DNA of 64,000 nucleotides from Candidula unifasciata (GCA_905116865.2 CAJHNH020002668.1:669434-733433); one strand, 5' to 3'. Counted from the first letter of the stretch, positions 1-11,597 are shown. Numbers and translations: made by a program. Notes: a model not told the origin generated them from the letters alone.

Positions 1-200
1 ATTAAACCTGACTTTCACGGCGGCCGGGTGACGAACTCCTTGTGGTCCGGGTTCACTCCCGGGGGTAGGCAGAAAAGCCACATTTCTTCCAGATTAACGG
101 TACCTATAATGGAATCAAGGCCAAAGGGTTGCGATATCCATAGTACCGAGCCAAAGGGTTTACAACTCATGGTTTCTGGATTCGTTAAAAAAAAAAAAAA
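1..200 (+). repeat. SINE-E copy 1 (tRNA-derived)
   Basis: Contains a B-box-like GGGTTCACTCCCGGG and a 3' portion shared with the copy at 3399-3600, with an A-rich end. It is cut at its 5' side by the window edge. Confidence 0.7.
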
Positions 201-279
201 AAAGCTGTTATATACATACAGTGGTCACTGCCCACATAATTCATGTCATCAATAACTCTGACAAGGTGAGACTGTGAAG

Positions 280-480
280 AAACAAGGGGCAGCTGGCCGA
301 GTGGTTAGTGCATCTCATGTGGAAGGCCTGAGTTCAATCCTTGGAAAGGAATGGAGGTTTTTGTGTGTGTGTAAGCAGGAAAAAATTACAAAATCTTAAA
401 GTGCAAAGTTTGTGGCAACTGCACTAGCTTCAGGCCTTAAATCCTCAGGGTCTTGAGACTCCGCCCCCCTTTTACCCAAT
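280..480 (+). repeat. tRNA-headed SINE
   Basis: GGCCGAGTGGTTAGTGC (A-box-like) and GAGTTCAATCC (B-box-like) lie about 40 bp apart, as in a Ser/Leu-type tRNA head. The body is unlike the other families here. The 3' boundary is uncertain. Confidence 0.5.
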
Positions 481-499
481 TGTAAACCACCCTAAATTG

Positions 500-1460
500 G
501 TAAATATAGGCAGTACAGACATAACATTTAGTTACAGTAATACTTGTCTGGGACTGGAAGTAAAATTTAGTTTTATAGAAGATTCCCCAAGCAAAGTTGT
601 CTCTTCAGTTCCTTGTTTATATTTAGCTGCTTTTCCCCTGTGAGGCCTGGGTCACAGGGCCAGGTGGGAATACTTTACAACCATACTCTGATAGATAGCT
701 GCTGGCTTTTTACAGGACACATAACGCAACCGACCTTCACTGCCACCAATGCTTCAGACTTATGGGTTAAACTCAAGTCTTGCAAAGGGATGTTCCTAGG
801 AAATCTCCGTTTGTCCCCTTCAGGTTCAGTTGTGTAGCTGTGTTACGATACTTTTTTGTTTCTAATTTGAAACTTTCAAAACCAGCCTAATCCAGTCACG
901 GTCAAGGGTCACGTGGCCTAAATCATTCTGGAGGCGGCTTCCTTCAAAAGAGCCGGTAGCGTGTCCACTGAAATTATTCAAATCTTCTACTGTTAGAGTA
1001 GACAGTCCAGTATCTGACTGATAGGCTAATACATCTTGTTGCTTCATTCCTCTCTGTTATTCCTGGTTAAAACAAAATGTTCCATAATCTCAGAGTCATA
1101 AGATATGAGGCGGCTCACTCACATACAATTTCCGTCTAAATTATTCAACCTGGTCATATAAGTCTAAGAATGTCAATTTCGACCGGTCGCTGGCTTTTGT
1201 AAAAACAAATTAAGACTTATATGCATAGGAATTGACAAGGAAAAGGTTAAAGTTTGTTAATATCTGTTTAGAAAAAGGCATTACTCATCAGTGTTAAAAA
1301 AAAGTAACGCCCAGTTGATACATAGTGAAGGCAGACTGACTGTAACAGCGGATGTGTTGTTTACTCATTCACAAATCTAAAGCCAAAACACAAAAAGACC
1401 TTAAGGTAGGGTCCTTTCAACGGTGCTAAATTGAAAATAGATGTTCTTGCAAGCTTGCTG
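500..1460. other. Unassigned sequence beside ENOPH1
   Basis: I see no coding exon on either strand and no repeat family that recurs in the window. It would be intron 1 of ENOPH1 if that gene continues left. Confidence 0.4.
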
Positions 1461-1606
1461 CCATAATGGTATTATATAAAATATAGAACTGGTTTAATTA
1501 ATGCCGTGTTAACAGAATTCGCTAAGTAGTCCAAGACGGCAGAAGAGACGCGTAGAAAATGCCCGCGTCTGCTCGACGACTCGACTGCTGGGTTAACGAA
1601 ACTTAC

Positions 1607-1717
1607 CTCGGTGAAGGAAAGTGGAGTTGTTGTTCCATCTATCTCTAGTAAAATAGATTTCACACCACCCAAGAGGGATTCCGCCTCTTCTGCAGACCTC
1701 TTCTGTGGTGCCATCAT
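1607..1717 (-). CDS. ENOPH1: Enolase-phosphatase E1 (acireductone synthase), first coding exon
   Basis: This exon encodes the N-terminus of the HAD-superfamily enzyme that converts 2,3-diketo-5-methylthio-1-phosphopentane to acireductone in methionine salvage. The segment KSILLEIDGTTTPLSF matches HAD motif I of the family, normally LLDIEGTTTP. The exon stops at a perfect donor, GAG|GTAAGT, read on the minus strand (acttac at 1601-1606). An in-frame TGA lies at 1727-1729, so translation starts at 1717 or at the second Met (1714). The second has the better Kozak context, with A at -3 and G at +4. The N-terminal extension before motif I is about nine residues longer than in human. The usual nucleophile Asp is Glu here (residue 25) and the usual Glu two residues later is Asp. 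Later exons are off the left edge or not recognisable in 1-1600. The identification rests on one short exon with a very characteristic motif. Confidence 0.8.
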
Positions 1718-1810
1718 TTGTACTGATCACAGAATTTCAGATATCCTTCAGGAACGAGGAACAAAGACGCCGGCCTCTCTCCGAGCCACTGACAGGTGCG
1801 CTCTCCATTG

Positions 1811-1815
1811 ATTGG
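1811..1815 (-). promoter_or_regulatory. Possible CCAAT box upstream of ENOPH1
   Basis: Plus-strand ATTGG reads CCAAT on the gene's strand, about 95 bp upstream of the start codon, beside a GC-rich GGGCGCG stretch. Position and orientation suit a TATA-less housekeeping promoter, but the motif is short and may be chance. Confidence 0.3.
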
Positions 1816-1829
1816 GCGCGAGAGGGCGC

Positions 1830-2450
1830 TAGCAATTTGGCGTTTGCTGTTCTATTTCTCGTTCTTTCTCCCTGGATTCGTCTTGCTTAACTCAAACACT
1901 ACATAATACATGTTTCTTTTAAAGAAGTATGTATACTAATATAGTCATTTTTAGATTAGTTGCTGACACAACTGTTATTTTACAGCGGATAATTTTATGG
2001 ATTTGTCCTAAATTGACTAGGTATCAGAATGAAATACCAGGGACCAAACCGATTAATTGACGTCACCAGCGTACACACACTCCATGACGACGGTTCTCAA
2101 CGAAAAGTTGCATAGTTCCATGGAGCCTTTTTAATTGATCTAGCTCTGAAATCGACCCAGGCTTAACTGAATACCAGGACATATTTTGAGAAATGCTTGT
2201 CATCGTGGTGTTCGCTACATTACTTATCGAGTACCATATACCATATGGGAGCCGCTGTAGAGAACCAGATAACAACTAGCAAGATTGATAGAAGGAGAGC
2301 AAGAGGAAGGCAAATAGATAAATACGTGTACATGAATGGCCTGGCCGCATGGGTGGGGGGAGGGGGGGGGGCGAGACAAAAAACATTAAACTGATCCGTG
2401 ATCTTGTGAGATGAGTAAACATGACAGCCTACGCTTACCGGCATTGCGCA
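1830..2450. other. Unassigned intergenic sequence
   Basis: Upstream side of ENOPH1. It has a short poly-G run near 2355-2371. No coding or recurrent element was recognised. Confidence 0.4.
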
Positions 2451-2464
2451 TGATTATGGTGACG

Positions 2465-2935
2465 ATGAGTAGAGAATCAGTTAGACGCTGGCCTGTAGGT
2501 CTGGAGGCCTTGAGTTCAAATCAGCATTAGTGCGAATTGTTTGGTTTTTAAATTGACCTTAGCTGTCAGGTCATACAGCCTTTAAAAAAACCAGGTTCCC
2601 CGTGTGGGTTCCGGGGCCCTATTGTGTGGGAAAACAAGAATAGTTTCTCGTCCTCCCAACAACCAGTGTATCTGCCGGAGTGAAAAGGAACCAACAGTCT
2701 GTACACAAATAAACCAAATATGTAAAACGGATGTACACGCAACACTCAGGCTCATGAGCAAGACTAGAGTCCAGATGTGGACAAACAATCAAAACTTTCC
2801 GCTGGAGTTTACAACCAGTGAACGCGAAGAAGAAAGGTACCTTGTAAATCGTTGGAAGTAAAGGTGGCCGGTGTGACGTTGACGACCTCACCCACTGACG
2901 TATAAAAATACGAATCTATCATCATATACTCAGTG
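2465..2935 (+). repeat. SINE-A split by a Rep-B insertion
   Basis: A SINE-A head (2465-2590) and SINE-A tail (about 2849-2935, GTAAAGGTGGCCGGTGTGAC onward) flank a nearly complete Rep-B copy (about 2592-2848) that ends in GCGAAGAAGAAAG. The two SINE-A halves join in order, so Rep-B inserted later. Confidence 0.7.
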
Positions 2936-3049
2936 CGCTCCTGGCTCGAGTAAAATCCGTTACCTCGCTTACTCTTTACATCCGGAGCAGCGGACAAGTA
3001 GTGTTGGCACAGAGGCGCCCTGCCAGCAGGGATTTCACTATCTGTATAG

Positions 3050-3300
3050 TACAGTTCTATGGTAAAGGTGACAGGATCGGCTTCATTGCACCGGGCTTTA
3101 TCCCATATGGCCCAGTCTCTCTCCGCAGAACAGCCAGCTGCCTCTCGAGAGCGCTTACAGAGCACGACCTCCCCAGATCCGGCGACGATCCACGTGAATG
3201 TATGTAAAAATTCCACGCGTGAACTGAGCGTCGCCGCCGTAAAACGAACCCACGACCTTCTGAGCACGAGTCAAACGGCTTGACTACTTTGCCACGAGGT
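3050..3300 (-). repeat. SINE-D copy
   Basis: Shares CTTCATTGCACCGGGCTTTA and CGAACCCACGACCTTCTGAG with copies at 6893, 28140, 35210 and 40210. On the minus strand it begins with a tRNA-like GTGGCAAAGTAGTCAAGCCG head. Confidence 0.75.
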
Positions 3301-3398
3301 CCCGTACAGCTCTATTGATGCGCCACTGACTGTACACATATCATTCCGCTAACTGTTATAAACAGTTGTGCTTAAACTGTGTGTCCGCCCAGCTCTCT

Positions 3399-3600
3399 AG
3401 CGGAATTGGCTAAACCGGATTTCGCGGAGACCGGGTGACGTACTCCTTGTGGTCCGGGTTCAATCCCGGGGGTAGGCAGGAAAGCCACATTTTCTCCCAG
3501 ATTTACGGTATTTACAATGGAATCAAGGCCGAAAGGTTGCGATATCCATAATACCGAACCTAAGGGTTAACAACTCAAGGCTTCTGGATACTAAAACAAA
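3399..3600 (+). repeat. SINE-E copy 2
   Basis: Near-identical in layout to 1-200: GGTCCGGGTTCAATCCCGGG, then GGTAGGCAGGAAAGCCAC and a shared 3' body. It includes the 5' tRNA-like head missing from copy 1. Confidence 0.75.
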
Positions 3601-3871
3601 CAAACTGTGTGTCCTTGTCCTCATGTGACCCAATTCTTTTATGCAGTTAAAGTCAGTTGCTCATCCTTTACAGGACTTTGCGGAACCAACCCCATCATTT
3701 ATTAGCTGTTGTGGTTTTTCTAGGCATATTTTACGTTCAGTAGTTTGCCATTGCTTCTAAATGGTCAGCTTTCGATACCACTGTCGAAACCAGCGCGAGA
3801 CAACGCCCGAGCCACAGACGCCGACTTTTATACAGTATCTCAGTCAAATAATTTAAAGAAAATAAAATAAA

Positions 3872-4140
3872 GCCGCCGTGGTGTAGCGGCTAGACCCTCG
3901 CCTGCGTTTCGAAAGGTCGTAGGTTTAGGTTTTGACGGAGCCGGACTTTTAAAAAAACTGACCTTGGCTCCCAAGTCGATCCAACCTAAATAGGGACCAG
4001 TTACAGTCCTGGGAGGTAAAGGCGGTCATCGTGATGTTGACCACTTCATCCACTGAGTGCCGTTGAGTCTATGAAATATAGATCTACCCCTATATGCCCA
4101 ATACACCTGAAGGCGTGTAAAAAGGTTCACTTTTGCTATA
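3872..4140 (+). repeat. SINE-A copy
   Basis: Head GCCGCCGTGGTGTAGCGGCT, poly-A-like bridge, and the tail GCCCAATACACCTGAAGGCG. It is one of the best full-length copies and defines the family at about 265 bp. Confidence 0.8.
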
Positions 4141-4375
4141 ATAAAGCGATTGTCCTATGTTGAAACCTTTTTTTTTTAACAACAACACAGCTTTGGTGAA
4201 GCTAATCAAAACGCGATTTTTTCATATGTATTTTGTTTAATTGCATTTGGCCACACTTTGTCAATGGTTGAGAAGAAATCTGTCCCACTTGAGCGAACCT
4301 GGAAGACAAACTATGGCGAGTCGGTCAAAACCTTAAGCGCACCGCCCTGCTTGTGACCGCAACCGTCCCCGGCTT

Positions 4376-4450
<75 letters not shown>
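4376..4450. repeat. (AT)n microsatellite
   Basis: About 75 bp of pure AT dinucleotide. ORFs across it are artefacts. Confidence 0.95.
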
Positions 4451-4452
<2 letters not shown>

Positions 4453-4663
4453 TCACAGAGGTCTCCCGTGTGACCCTGGCTAGGATATATGCAAAGTAAA
4501 CTTTGGACACTGAAGAAGAAGAATTGTGGAGGTTTTTTTTTTCCTGGCGGTACGCAGTATCCGCATCTATTATGTACTGTGATAGATTCGGTACCTTTCA
4601 ATTAGTTCACCCATCTCGGTGACTTTGAGATTTGACGAGGAGTTCCCGGGAGAGTGCAATATT

Positions 4664-4690
4664 ATGGGGGGGGGGGGGGGGGGAAGGGGG
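4664..4690 (+). repeat. Poly-G tract
   Basis: About 20 uninterrupted G, then GAAGGGGG, one of many such tracts in the window. Confidence 0.9.
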
Positions 4691-4861
4691 TGATAGATTT
4701 TTTGTTAGTCGGTGTTGATCCTAAAACCCATAATTATTGGATTTTCCCAGGAACTCCCCGCCCCCAAAAAAATTCGAATTCACCGAGATGGGGTGGATTA
4801 AGAGAAAATAACAATGTAGTGGTTACCGGCACCTTTTTAAACACTCTGTAGTGACTAAAGA

Positions 4862-5130
4862 CAAGTAAAAGACCCTTTCCACGCTTTCATGCATATTGGG
4901 TATGCAGGGCTAGACCTATATTTTATATACCAATGGGCACTTGGTGGGTGATATGATCAGCATCACGCCGGCCACCTTTACTTCCCATAACTCTGTCGGG
5001 TACCCATTAAAGGCTGTGTCGACCTGGAAGCCAAGCTCCATTTTGAAAAAAAAAGTCTTGTGTCGTCGGGACTTAAACCCACGACTTTCCGATCCACAGG
5101 CGAGTTTTTAGGTGTGCACAGAGGTGGTCA
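4862..5130 (-). repeat. SINE-A copy
   Basis: Reads AAAAGACCCTTTCCACGC at the left (family tail reversed) and ACCCACGACTTTCCGATCC at the right (tRNA-like head reversed). Confidence 0.8.
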
Positions 5131-5149
5131 CTCACTGCAAAACATAAAC

Positions 5150-5490
5150 GAAAATTAGTAACCATGGAAATGAGGTGTCTGAGAAAGACTGTAGGAGTGA
5201 CCAGAAGAGCTCAGATCGGCACAGAACCAATACTAAATTACATAGAAAGACAGCAAATCAAATGGTTTGCCTACTTGGAGAGAATGCCTTCTGAGGCTAT
5301 ACCATACAGGGCATATACGAAAAATGGAGAAGGACGCAGAGAAAGAGGTAGACCAAGAATAATATGGGAAGATAACATCAGATAAACTCTACAGCACTAC
5401 GATGTGTCTTTTGTCCAAGCAGCCAAGTGAGCACAAAGCAGATACCTTATATCTCCCTCGACACACGAAGCGGTTAAAGAGGATGTAAAG
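5150..5490 (+). mobile_element. LINE reverse-transcriptase C-terminal fragment
   Basis: Frame with EMRCLRKTVGVTRRAQIGTE, QQIKWFAYLERMP and RGRPRIIWEDNI, the region after the RT domain of RTE/Jockey-like retrotransposons. It has a stop at the end and lacks the catalytic region. It is a close relative of the fragments at 22339 and 56270. Confidence 0.8.
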
Positions 5491-5524
5491 AAGAAGAAAA
5501 AGACAGGCAACTTTTCTATCAGTC

Positions 5525-5790
5525 ATCATCATTATCATGTAGCAGATCCTTTGCAGAACGTCGCTCTCATCACGGTCTGCCTCAAAGAAACTCGGTCTCT
5601 CGTCAGCTCTCCCGCCTCATGTACATTCATATTCGAAGAGTCACTTATATCCTGTGCCCATCTTCGTGTTGGTAGGCCCCTGCCCCTCATTCCTGGTACA
5701 ATGCATTATTTTTTCCAGTCTGACATGGCGCTTTATATGACTAACATATTTCAGTTTCCGAGACAAGATGCTGTTTATTAGAATACAGGC
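5525..5790 (-). mobile_element. LINE 3' fragment
   Basis: The minus strand reads SRKLKYVSHIKRH-like, as in the C-terminal end of LINE RT proteins. Strongly similar to 44400-44700 and less so to 15200-15430. Confidence 0.6.
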
Positions 5791-6139
5791 ACCGTTTCCA
5801 AAAAAAAAAAAAAAACTTAACTGTCGAACGATGTATTGAAAAAATTGATTATAAGTTTAAGGAAAAAATATAGACAATTTGCTTTATGAGACGTCTAAAC
5901 ATAAAAGAGAAAGAAAGAGATCAAATTAGGAAGGTCAGACCGATCGACAAGCTTGTAAGTTACCATGCTTACCCCACTCCTCTCTTTTACTAGATGAAGT
6001 ACATCCTAAAGGTTGCCAGTTATAACTAGGGAAGCGAGGACGAAAAAAAAAAAAAACCTTAATCAAATGTGCTGGGCCGGACTCCATCCATGATATCAAA
6101 GAGACTGTAAGGATATAATATAATGGAATTTTAAATGTT

Positions 6140-6610
6140 GAATGTTGAATCAAGAATCGATATCACAGCACTCGGGACACTTCCATAAGTACTCTGTCCC
6201 CATCTTCAGCAGCAAGCTAAGAGTTCCAATTCCGATGGTACCAGTAACCGTCTGATTGTATTTTCGTCTTATCCTTCCTCTGAGAGTTGAGCGTCGGTCA
6301 GATCACCTGGTAACTCCTCGCAGCACCATTCTCATTAGATCGTAATGATCTGTATGTGCCTCCGCACTGTTCACTCGCTCTCAAAGGGTCCCACAATATT
6401 TAACTTGTCATACATCAATTCACACCAAGTGGTACAGAGCCAGCCAGTCTATCTGCTTGCTCATTTTCCAGCACACCTGCATAACCTGGAGAAAGTATCC
6501 AAAGCAGGCTAACTACCCAGCACTTCTGAAGATGTGCTTGCCACTCTGCATGGAGCATGCCTGTTTTCACCTTTCTTACCATGCTCTGTGAGTCAGTTAC
6601 AATCACGGCA
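6140..6610 (-). mobile_element. LINE RNase H fragment
   Basis: The minus-strand frame has IVTDSQSMVRKVKTGML and SPGYAGVLENEQADRLAGS: the TDSQS and N-x-x-ADxLA motifs of the RNase H domain in I-group retrotransposons. A second copy is at 35580-35995. Confidence 0.8.
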
Positions 6611-6892
6611 TTGGTGTACAGCTGGTTAATATAATGCAGGAACAGACAGGGAGCCCTGTGACGAATAATAGCAAAACAAGATTTAAAAAAAAAAAAGATG
6701 ATGATGAATACATGGAATCATGCAGCAACTACTATATAGTTAGTCAATCTTGAACAAAAATTATTTACATAATGTAGTTTTCATTTGTAACAAAGGGTTA
6801 AGCATTATCTTATTGAAGAACCAATAGAATAAACGACCAGGCAGCAGAGTTTGACAATTATAATAAAGCTTCTGGTATGCAGTAACAAGTTT

Positions 6893-7060
6893 GAGATTTC
6901 GTGGCTCAGTGGGCAAGCTGTTAGCCTTGTGATGGTTCCTGCTCTGTGCGATGCTCTCGGCAGGTGGCTAGCCGTTCTACGGAGAGAGACTGAGCCATAT
7001 AGGATAGAACCCGGTGCAATGAAATCGATCCTCTCCACTTAAACCTTTTTTTTTTTAGTG
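6893..7060 (+). repeat. SINE-D copy
   Basis: A tRNA-like head (CGTGGCTCAGTGGGCAAGC) followed by the shared GCTCTCGGCAGGTGGCTAGC body and a terminal T run. Confidence 0.75.
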
Positions 7061-7086
7061 TTAATGCAATGAAGAAACAGGAGAGG

Positions 7087-8134
7087 TAGAGGATACTAGT
7101 CCCTTTAACGTAAACTGTTTATATTGGTGGGTATAATATAAACAGTTTACGTTATACTGATGACACTGTCTCGATAGCAAGAGGTCAGAAAGAACTACAG
7201 GAAATGATATACATTGTGGTGGTAGAAAGTGGAAGAATGGGCCTCAGTTTGAATAATGGGAAGACAAAAGTAATGGTGATATCTCCACACACACACACAA
7301 ATTATTCCAAAATGTGTAATTTATTATAGTGTTATTTGGGACAAGTACAGAAATGTAAGTATCTTGGCACATGGATGACTGACTGACTGACTTTCTATCC
7401 CACTAGGACATCACACAAGCGATAAACACCCGATGACACAATGTGCCAGCATGTAGATGAGAATCACCGTGTGGAGGTCCCAGAAACCGCGTTCAGCCAT
7501 TAGGCCATATTTATGGCTGGGCTATATTGCGGCCCCTGGCAAGAGCCAGAGCAGGGCTTCCAAAAGAAAAAAAAAACGAAAAATTTCATCCTAAAAAGGA
7601 CGGGAAGTGAAACAGTAGGGCACATGGATAATATCAGATGGAAGATGCATTACTGAAATAAGAAACAGAATAGGACAGGCAAAAACTACATTTTATTAAA
7701 TGAAATCCATCTTATGCAATATATCTCTGTCATTGAAGGTTAGAAAAAGAATTCTTGCTTGCTACATACATTCAGTTGTAACATATGGCTGTGAGTCCTG
7801 GATAATCAGTAGGCAGACCAAACAATTTCTTGAGGCTTCAGAGATGTGGTTTTACAGAAGAATGCTTAAATCCCGTGGACAGCCAAAAAAGAGCAACCAA
7901 GAGATTTTCGGCCATGTTATGAGAAGAGGAAAAATGGAACATGTTATGACCACTGGAAAGATCTGTGGAAGGAGGTATAGAGGAAGACAACAAGATAAGA
8001 TTCTAGACAGTCTTGTTGCATGGCACAGAGGTGTGTCAGCACACGAACTGATACATGCCGCAGATCACAGATTGTGGAGACGCATGATCGCCACCCCAGT
8101 CAGCAAGGCACCTGATGATGATGAGTCTCTTTAA
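7087..8134 (+). mobile_element. LINE reverse-transcriptase fragment, interrupted by an insertion
   Basis: It carries a YTDD catalytic box in LRYTDDT-like context near 7160, then GLSLNNGKTKVMVIS, KYLGTW, and from 7700 a frame with SVVTYGCESW, EIFGHVMRRGKMEH and GRRYRGRQQDKILDSL. These are RT palm/thumb and post-RT motifs of RTE-type elements. It has internal stops and a 242-bp insertion, so it is inactive. Confidence 0.85.
7377..7618. mobile_element. 242-bp insertion in the LINE with an 11-bp target-site duplication
   Basis: GGCACATGGAT occurs at 7366-7376 and 7619-7629. Removing the insert and one copy rejoins the LINE frame (KYLGTW then IISDGRCITEIRNRIGQAK). The insert has a (GACT)n-like left edge and an A-rich stretch near 7565. 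It is SINE-sized, but I do not recognise the family. Confidence 0.85.
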
Positions 8135-8159
8135 CAACGAATTAAAGGATTACGCATTT

Positions 8160-8163
8160 AAGC

Positions 8164-8195
<32 letters not shown>
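8160..8195. repeat. (AC)n microsatellite
   Basis: About 30 bp of CA dinucleotide next to the end of the LINE fragment. Confidence 0.9.
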
Positions 8196-8197
<2 letters not shown>

Positions 8198-8199
8198 TA

Positions 8200-9090
8200 A
8201 AACAGAATTTTAAATGTACTATTGTTTTTACCTTTTTATTGGCAGGAGTTTGTCATCCGTAACGGTTGATCCTTGTGTGCAGTTAATAAACAAAACTCCG
8301 TGTAGGCGGGAAGGTAGAGCCGTATGGCTGGCTGGTTTCAGTGATCGCCCGAGGGAGAAGGTAAACAATGACAGGTTCTGTTTGGTGTTAGCTGGGAACT
8401 AATTATGCAATCCATCGCATTCTTGTATCGTACTTCCTTTGGTGGTGATAAGATCGTTTCACGGACAAGGGGACAAAGAGGACGCTCACGTAACTATCCG
8501 AGAAATTAACCCTGTCAACAAATGCTGGATGAAGTCGGATGTGTCGGCTGAACGGATCAAATATCACAGTTTAAGCTGTAAACAGGCACAACGCATTCAT
8601 GTCACTCAGACGAACGTTAAAAAAAAAAAAAAGCAGATCTGTCTTCCAACTTGTAATGTTTATTTTTACTGACAGTATGTTGGTAAGAAAACTAATAGAC
8701 CCCCTCCACCCACCACAATATAACCAAGTATAGACATTTTCGGTCATGTTCACGTTTGTCGGCTCATTTACACACTGCTGACCTTTCATTCATATTTTCT
8801 CACACTCTTCTACGTCGGAGGGGCGTGACGTTGTCTTGCCTCCATCAGCACCAATGCTGCGTGTTCTATATTACACGACTTTCAACGACCCCAGAACATC
8901 TAGAGCTAACCCAAACCCTCATACCAATAGCCTCAACCTAGGTCACACGAGAGACTCTTTTCGAAGGAAGTAGTACAACGTGATACCCCTCTGACTCAGA
9001 TCAGAATGAGAAAGTGTGTAGATGGGCCGGGAAACGTGAAGAGGTCCCACATTTTCTTTAAAACTAATTATACATTTCATATTATTTCTG
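8200..9090. other. Unassigned intergenic sequence
   Basis: No coding exon or recurrent repeat recognised. Short ORFs here have no family features. Confidence 0.4.
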
Positions 9091-9096
9091 GTATTC

Positions 9097-9385
9097 ACCG
9101 TGCGGGTTCCGGGTTTCCCACTGAGGGGCCTCGAATGGGGGGGGGGGGGGGGGGGGAAGGTTGATCCACTGTTTTCCAATCAAGCATGTGTACAAGGCGA
9201 CTATACTGAGATGTATCCTTCGAAGTCGCAGCGAATCTGCTTGGGAAATAACAAATAAATCACATATGTAAAACTAATGTGCACGCAAAATAAAGTACTA
9301 GAACAAGACCAGAGCCCGCAAGTAAGCGAATAAACCAAATTTTTCTACAGGAGTTTACATCCTTTGAAGACTCAGAAGATTTTAC
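9097..9385 (+). repeat. Rep-B copy, decayed
   Basis: CGTGCGGGTTCCGGG start, poly-G at about 9137-9157, then ACACATATGTAAAACTAATGTGCACGC and GGAGTTTACAT-like blocks in family order. Confidence 0.6.
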
Positions 9386-9779
9386 GTATATTGTTATATT
9401 TAGTTGCACAGTAATATTAATAACAATTAATAAATGCGCCAAATGACAAACACATATATTAATATACTTACTTGAAATAATATGAACTCTTCACTTTCTT
9501 CTAGTGTTGTCTCACTGACACCAGGTTGTAGCCCAGTGTCGAGGCTTTCTGTATTTGTCTTGGACTTCTTGGGTGGCTTGAACGATGGATTTGTTCATCT
9601 TTTTTGCAGGTTTCAGTTACACCATTCATCCATATCTTCATTGGTCTTCCTCCCAGATGTTCTACTGTAAAAAAAAAAAAAAGTCTCATATGCAGTGAAG
9701 AAACGATGTTTGAACAAATACTTTAAAGGATTATTTATTTTCATGGTTAAAGAGCGCATCTTAACATCCTTACCAAATT

Positions 9780-10140
9780 ATTGGATGGGGACAGGGCGCT
9801 CAGCAACCTAACCCCTCCCTCCCCCAATTATTTGCCTAAAATATATATAGGATGGTGAGGCGGGCGTCATTCTTGGTGTCCCCCAAATGCTTCTTTACCT
9901 AAGTGGAAGTGCGGGGACGGGTATGAAGGGGTCTGAGCCCCCCCCCCCCAACTACCATATTTTTGCCAAGGAGGTGAGGAGGGCGTGGTTGAGAGCTAAA
10001 ACAGAGCCCTCCCCAATGTTTTTTTTTTTTAAATTAGCGCCCCTCCTCCCGAATTAATAACTACAATTTCTGAAGCTGGCGACAGAGTGGTGGCGCTGAG
10101 GACCTCTCCCCCTCCATGTTAAATTGGTGGCGGCGCTCCT
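9780..10140. repeat. Degenerate tandem repeat
   Basis: Units of roughly 80-100 bp alternate a C-rich run plus an AATTATTTGCC-like segment with GGTGAGGCGGGCGT-like text. Four weakly matching units were seen. It is old and uneven. Confidence 0.4.
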
Positions 10141-11597
10141 AATTCCAGAGTTAACTGTTGCCTACCTACAGATGCTATCTTCCCGCATGAATTGTTGTCG
10201 ACTTTTTTGGTTGCCTACCTGTCGTGTTGTTTTCATAAGAGTATTTTATCTTTCCAAATGCAACATATTGTTTGAGTCGTCTCTATTTTATTACTTCCGT
10301 AAAGCCATTAAAAAAAATTACATTGCTTTCCTGGCTAATGGGTTGTTAGCTACATCTAGCTGTCTCGAACACGGACCCCCCGCCCCCCCCCCCCACAAAA
10401 AGGAATATCTGTGCACATTTATATTCCTTCCACCTATGGCGGTCCGATAACATAACCACTAAACTGACAAGATATCTTCATAGATACTGTACAGAAAAAA
10501 TACAAGAGTCACGCTGAATGACCCCTGATCAATGAAAGGCATATGTTATGTTTTCTTTAAATACGGCATATAAATTCGGGAGACTAAAGAGTTCGTGAGC
10601 TGTGTTGAGACTCCTATATTGTGTGTTGGAAAGACTGGCGCACTCATTATGATATCGGTGTGTACCGAAGGTGATCCTTTACAAATATATCTATATAGCA
10701 AACATAATCGTCTCCTGTGAACGACTTTTGTATTGCCATGTAAACACTTGTCATATTAAAAAGTGGAACGAAATCAGCTGTAGAGTCGGTCTAATTAACA
10801 TCTTTGTTGTAAACAACTGTAACATGTGTTCAGCAAACAGATGTAGAGAAATCTACTTCGACAGCAATGACTCATATCTTGTCTGCCCACGACTTCGCTT
10901 GGGCAAAATGGAAATGAGGAAACGTAGTGACCCCAGGAAATAGATGGCGCAAAGATTTACGCAAACGTGTGAATGTAGACTTTGATTAGATCGCACTAAT
11001 TATTTCCTTAATCAGTATGAATGGGGTGTTCGTTTCATGCTAATGATAAAAGGAGAATTGAAGCAATGACTAATTAAGTTTTCTTTTAAAGAATTATGAG
11101 AAGAATAAACGTGACTATGAAATCTCTTTACGTGGCAGGGAGGGTGCGTGGCAGAGAGAATGACTGGTAATTTCAGCCAATCAGAGGCGGGGCAGGCATT
11201 CAGCCCAGGAACCACAGAGCCATGATTGTTAGCTTCGTAGACGAGCAGGTCCACATCTCCTACAATTGTTTCATGGAACTTTTCCACGTTGACCCTGCTA
11301 GTTTAGATCATGCCGAATTTTATCTTAGGGTTTTGTAAATAGAACGGATATGCAATTTAGCAGTGTTTTGTTAAGGATTTACAATCGAGGTTAAGGTAAT
11401 TTTAAACTGGGGATAAAGTTAGGGGGAAAGTGTCAACACGGCAGAAACCACCGGTTTTGTTCTGTTATGTCGTGGCTTAGTCGTGGAAATGTCGCCTCCC
11501 TCTACTGCTGTTGACATAGGGACTAGGTGTCTTTAAGGGGACAGTGGGGGCAAGAAATTTGTACTTCTTAATTACTGTATTCTTTTTATTCCTTTAG
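10140..11597. other. Intergenic sequence upstream of the kinectin gene
   Basis: No recurrent repeat recognised apart from a C run at about 10377-10394. The promoter and first leader exon of the downstream gene may be here, but no TATA box or initiator could be supported. Confidence 0.35.

Noticed and set aside
2809..3267. 152-codon minus-strand ORF
   Set aside because: It crosses a Rep-B end, a SINE-A tail and SINE-D; no protein family features.
3870..3945. True tRNA genes at the SINE heads
   Set aside because: The A/B boxes are there but cloverleaf stems do not form well, and the sequence continues into the recurrent SINE body.
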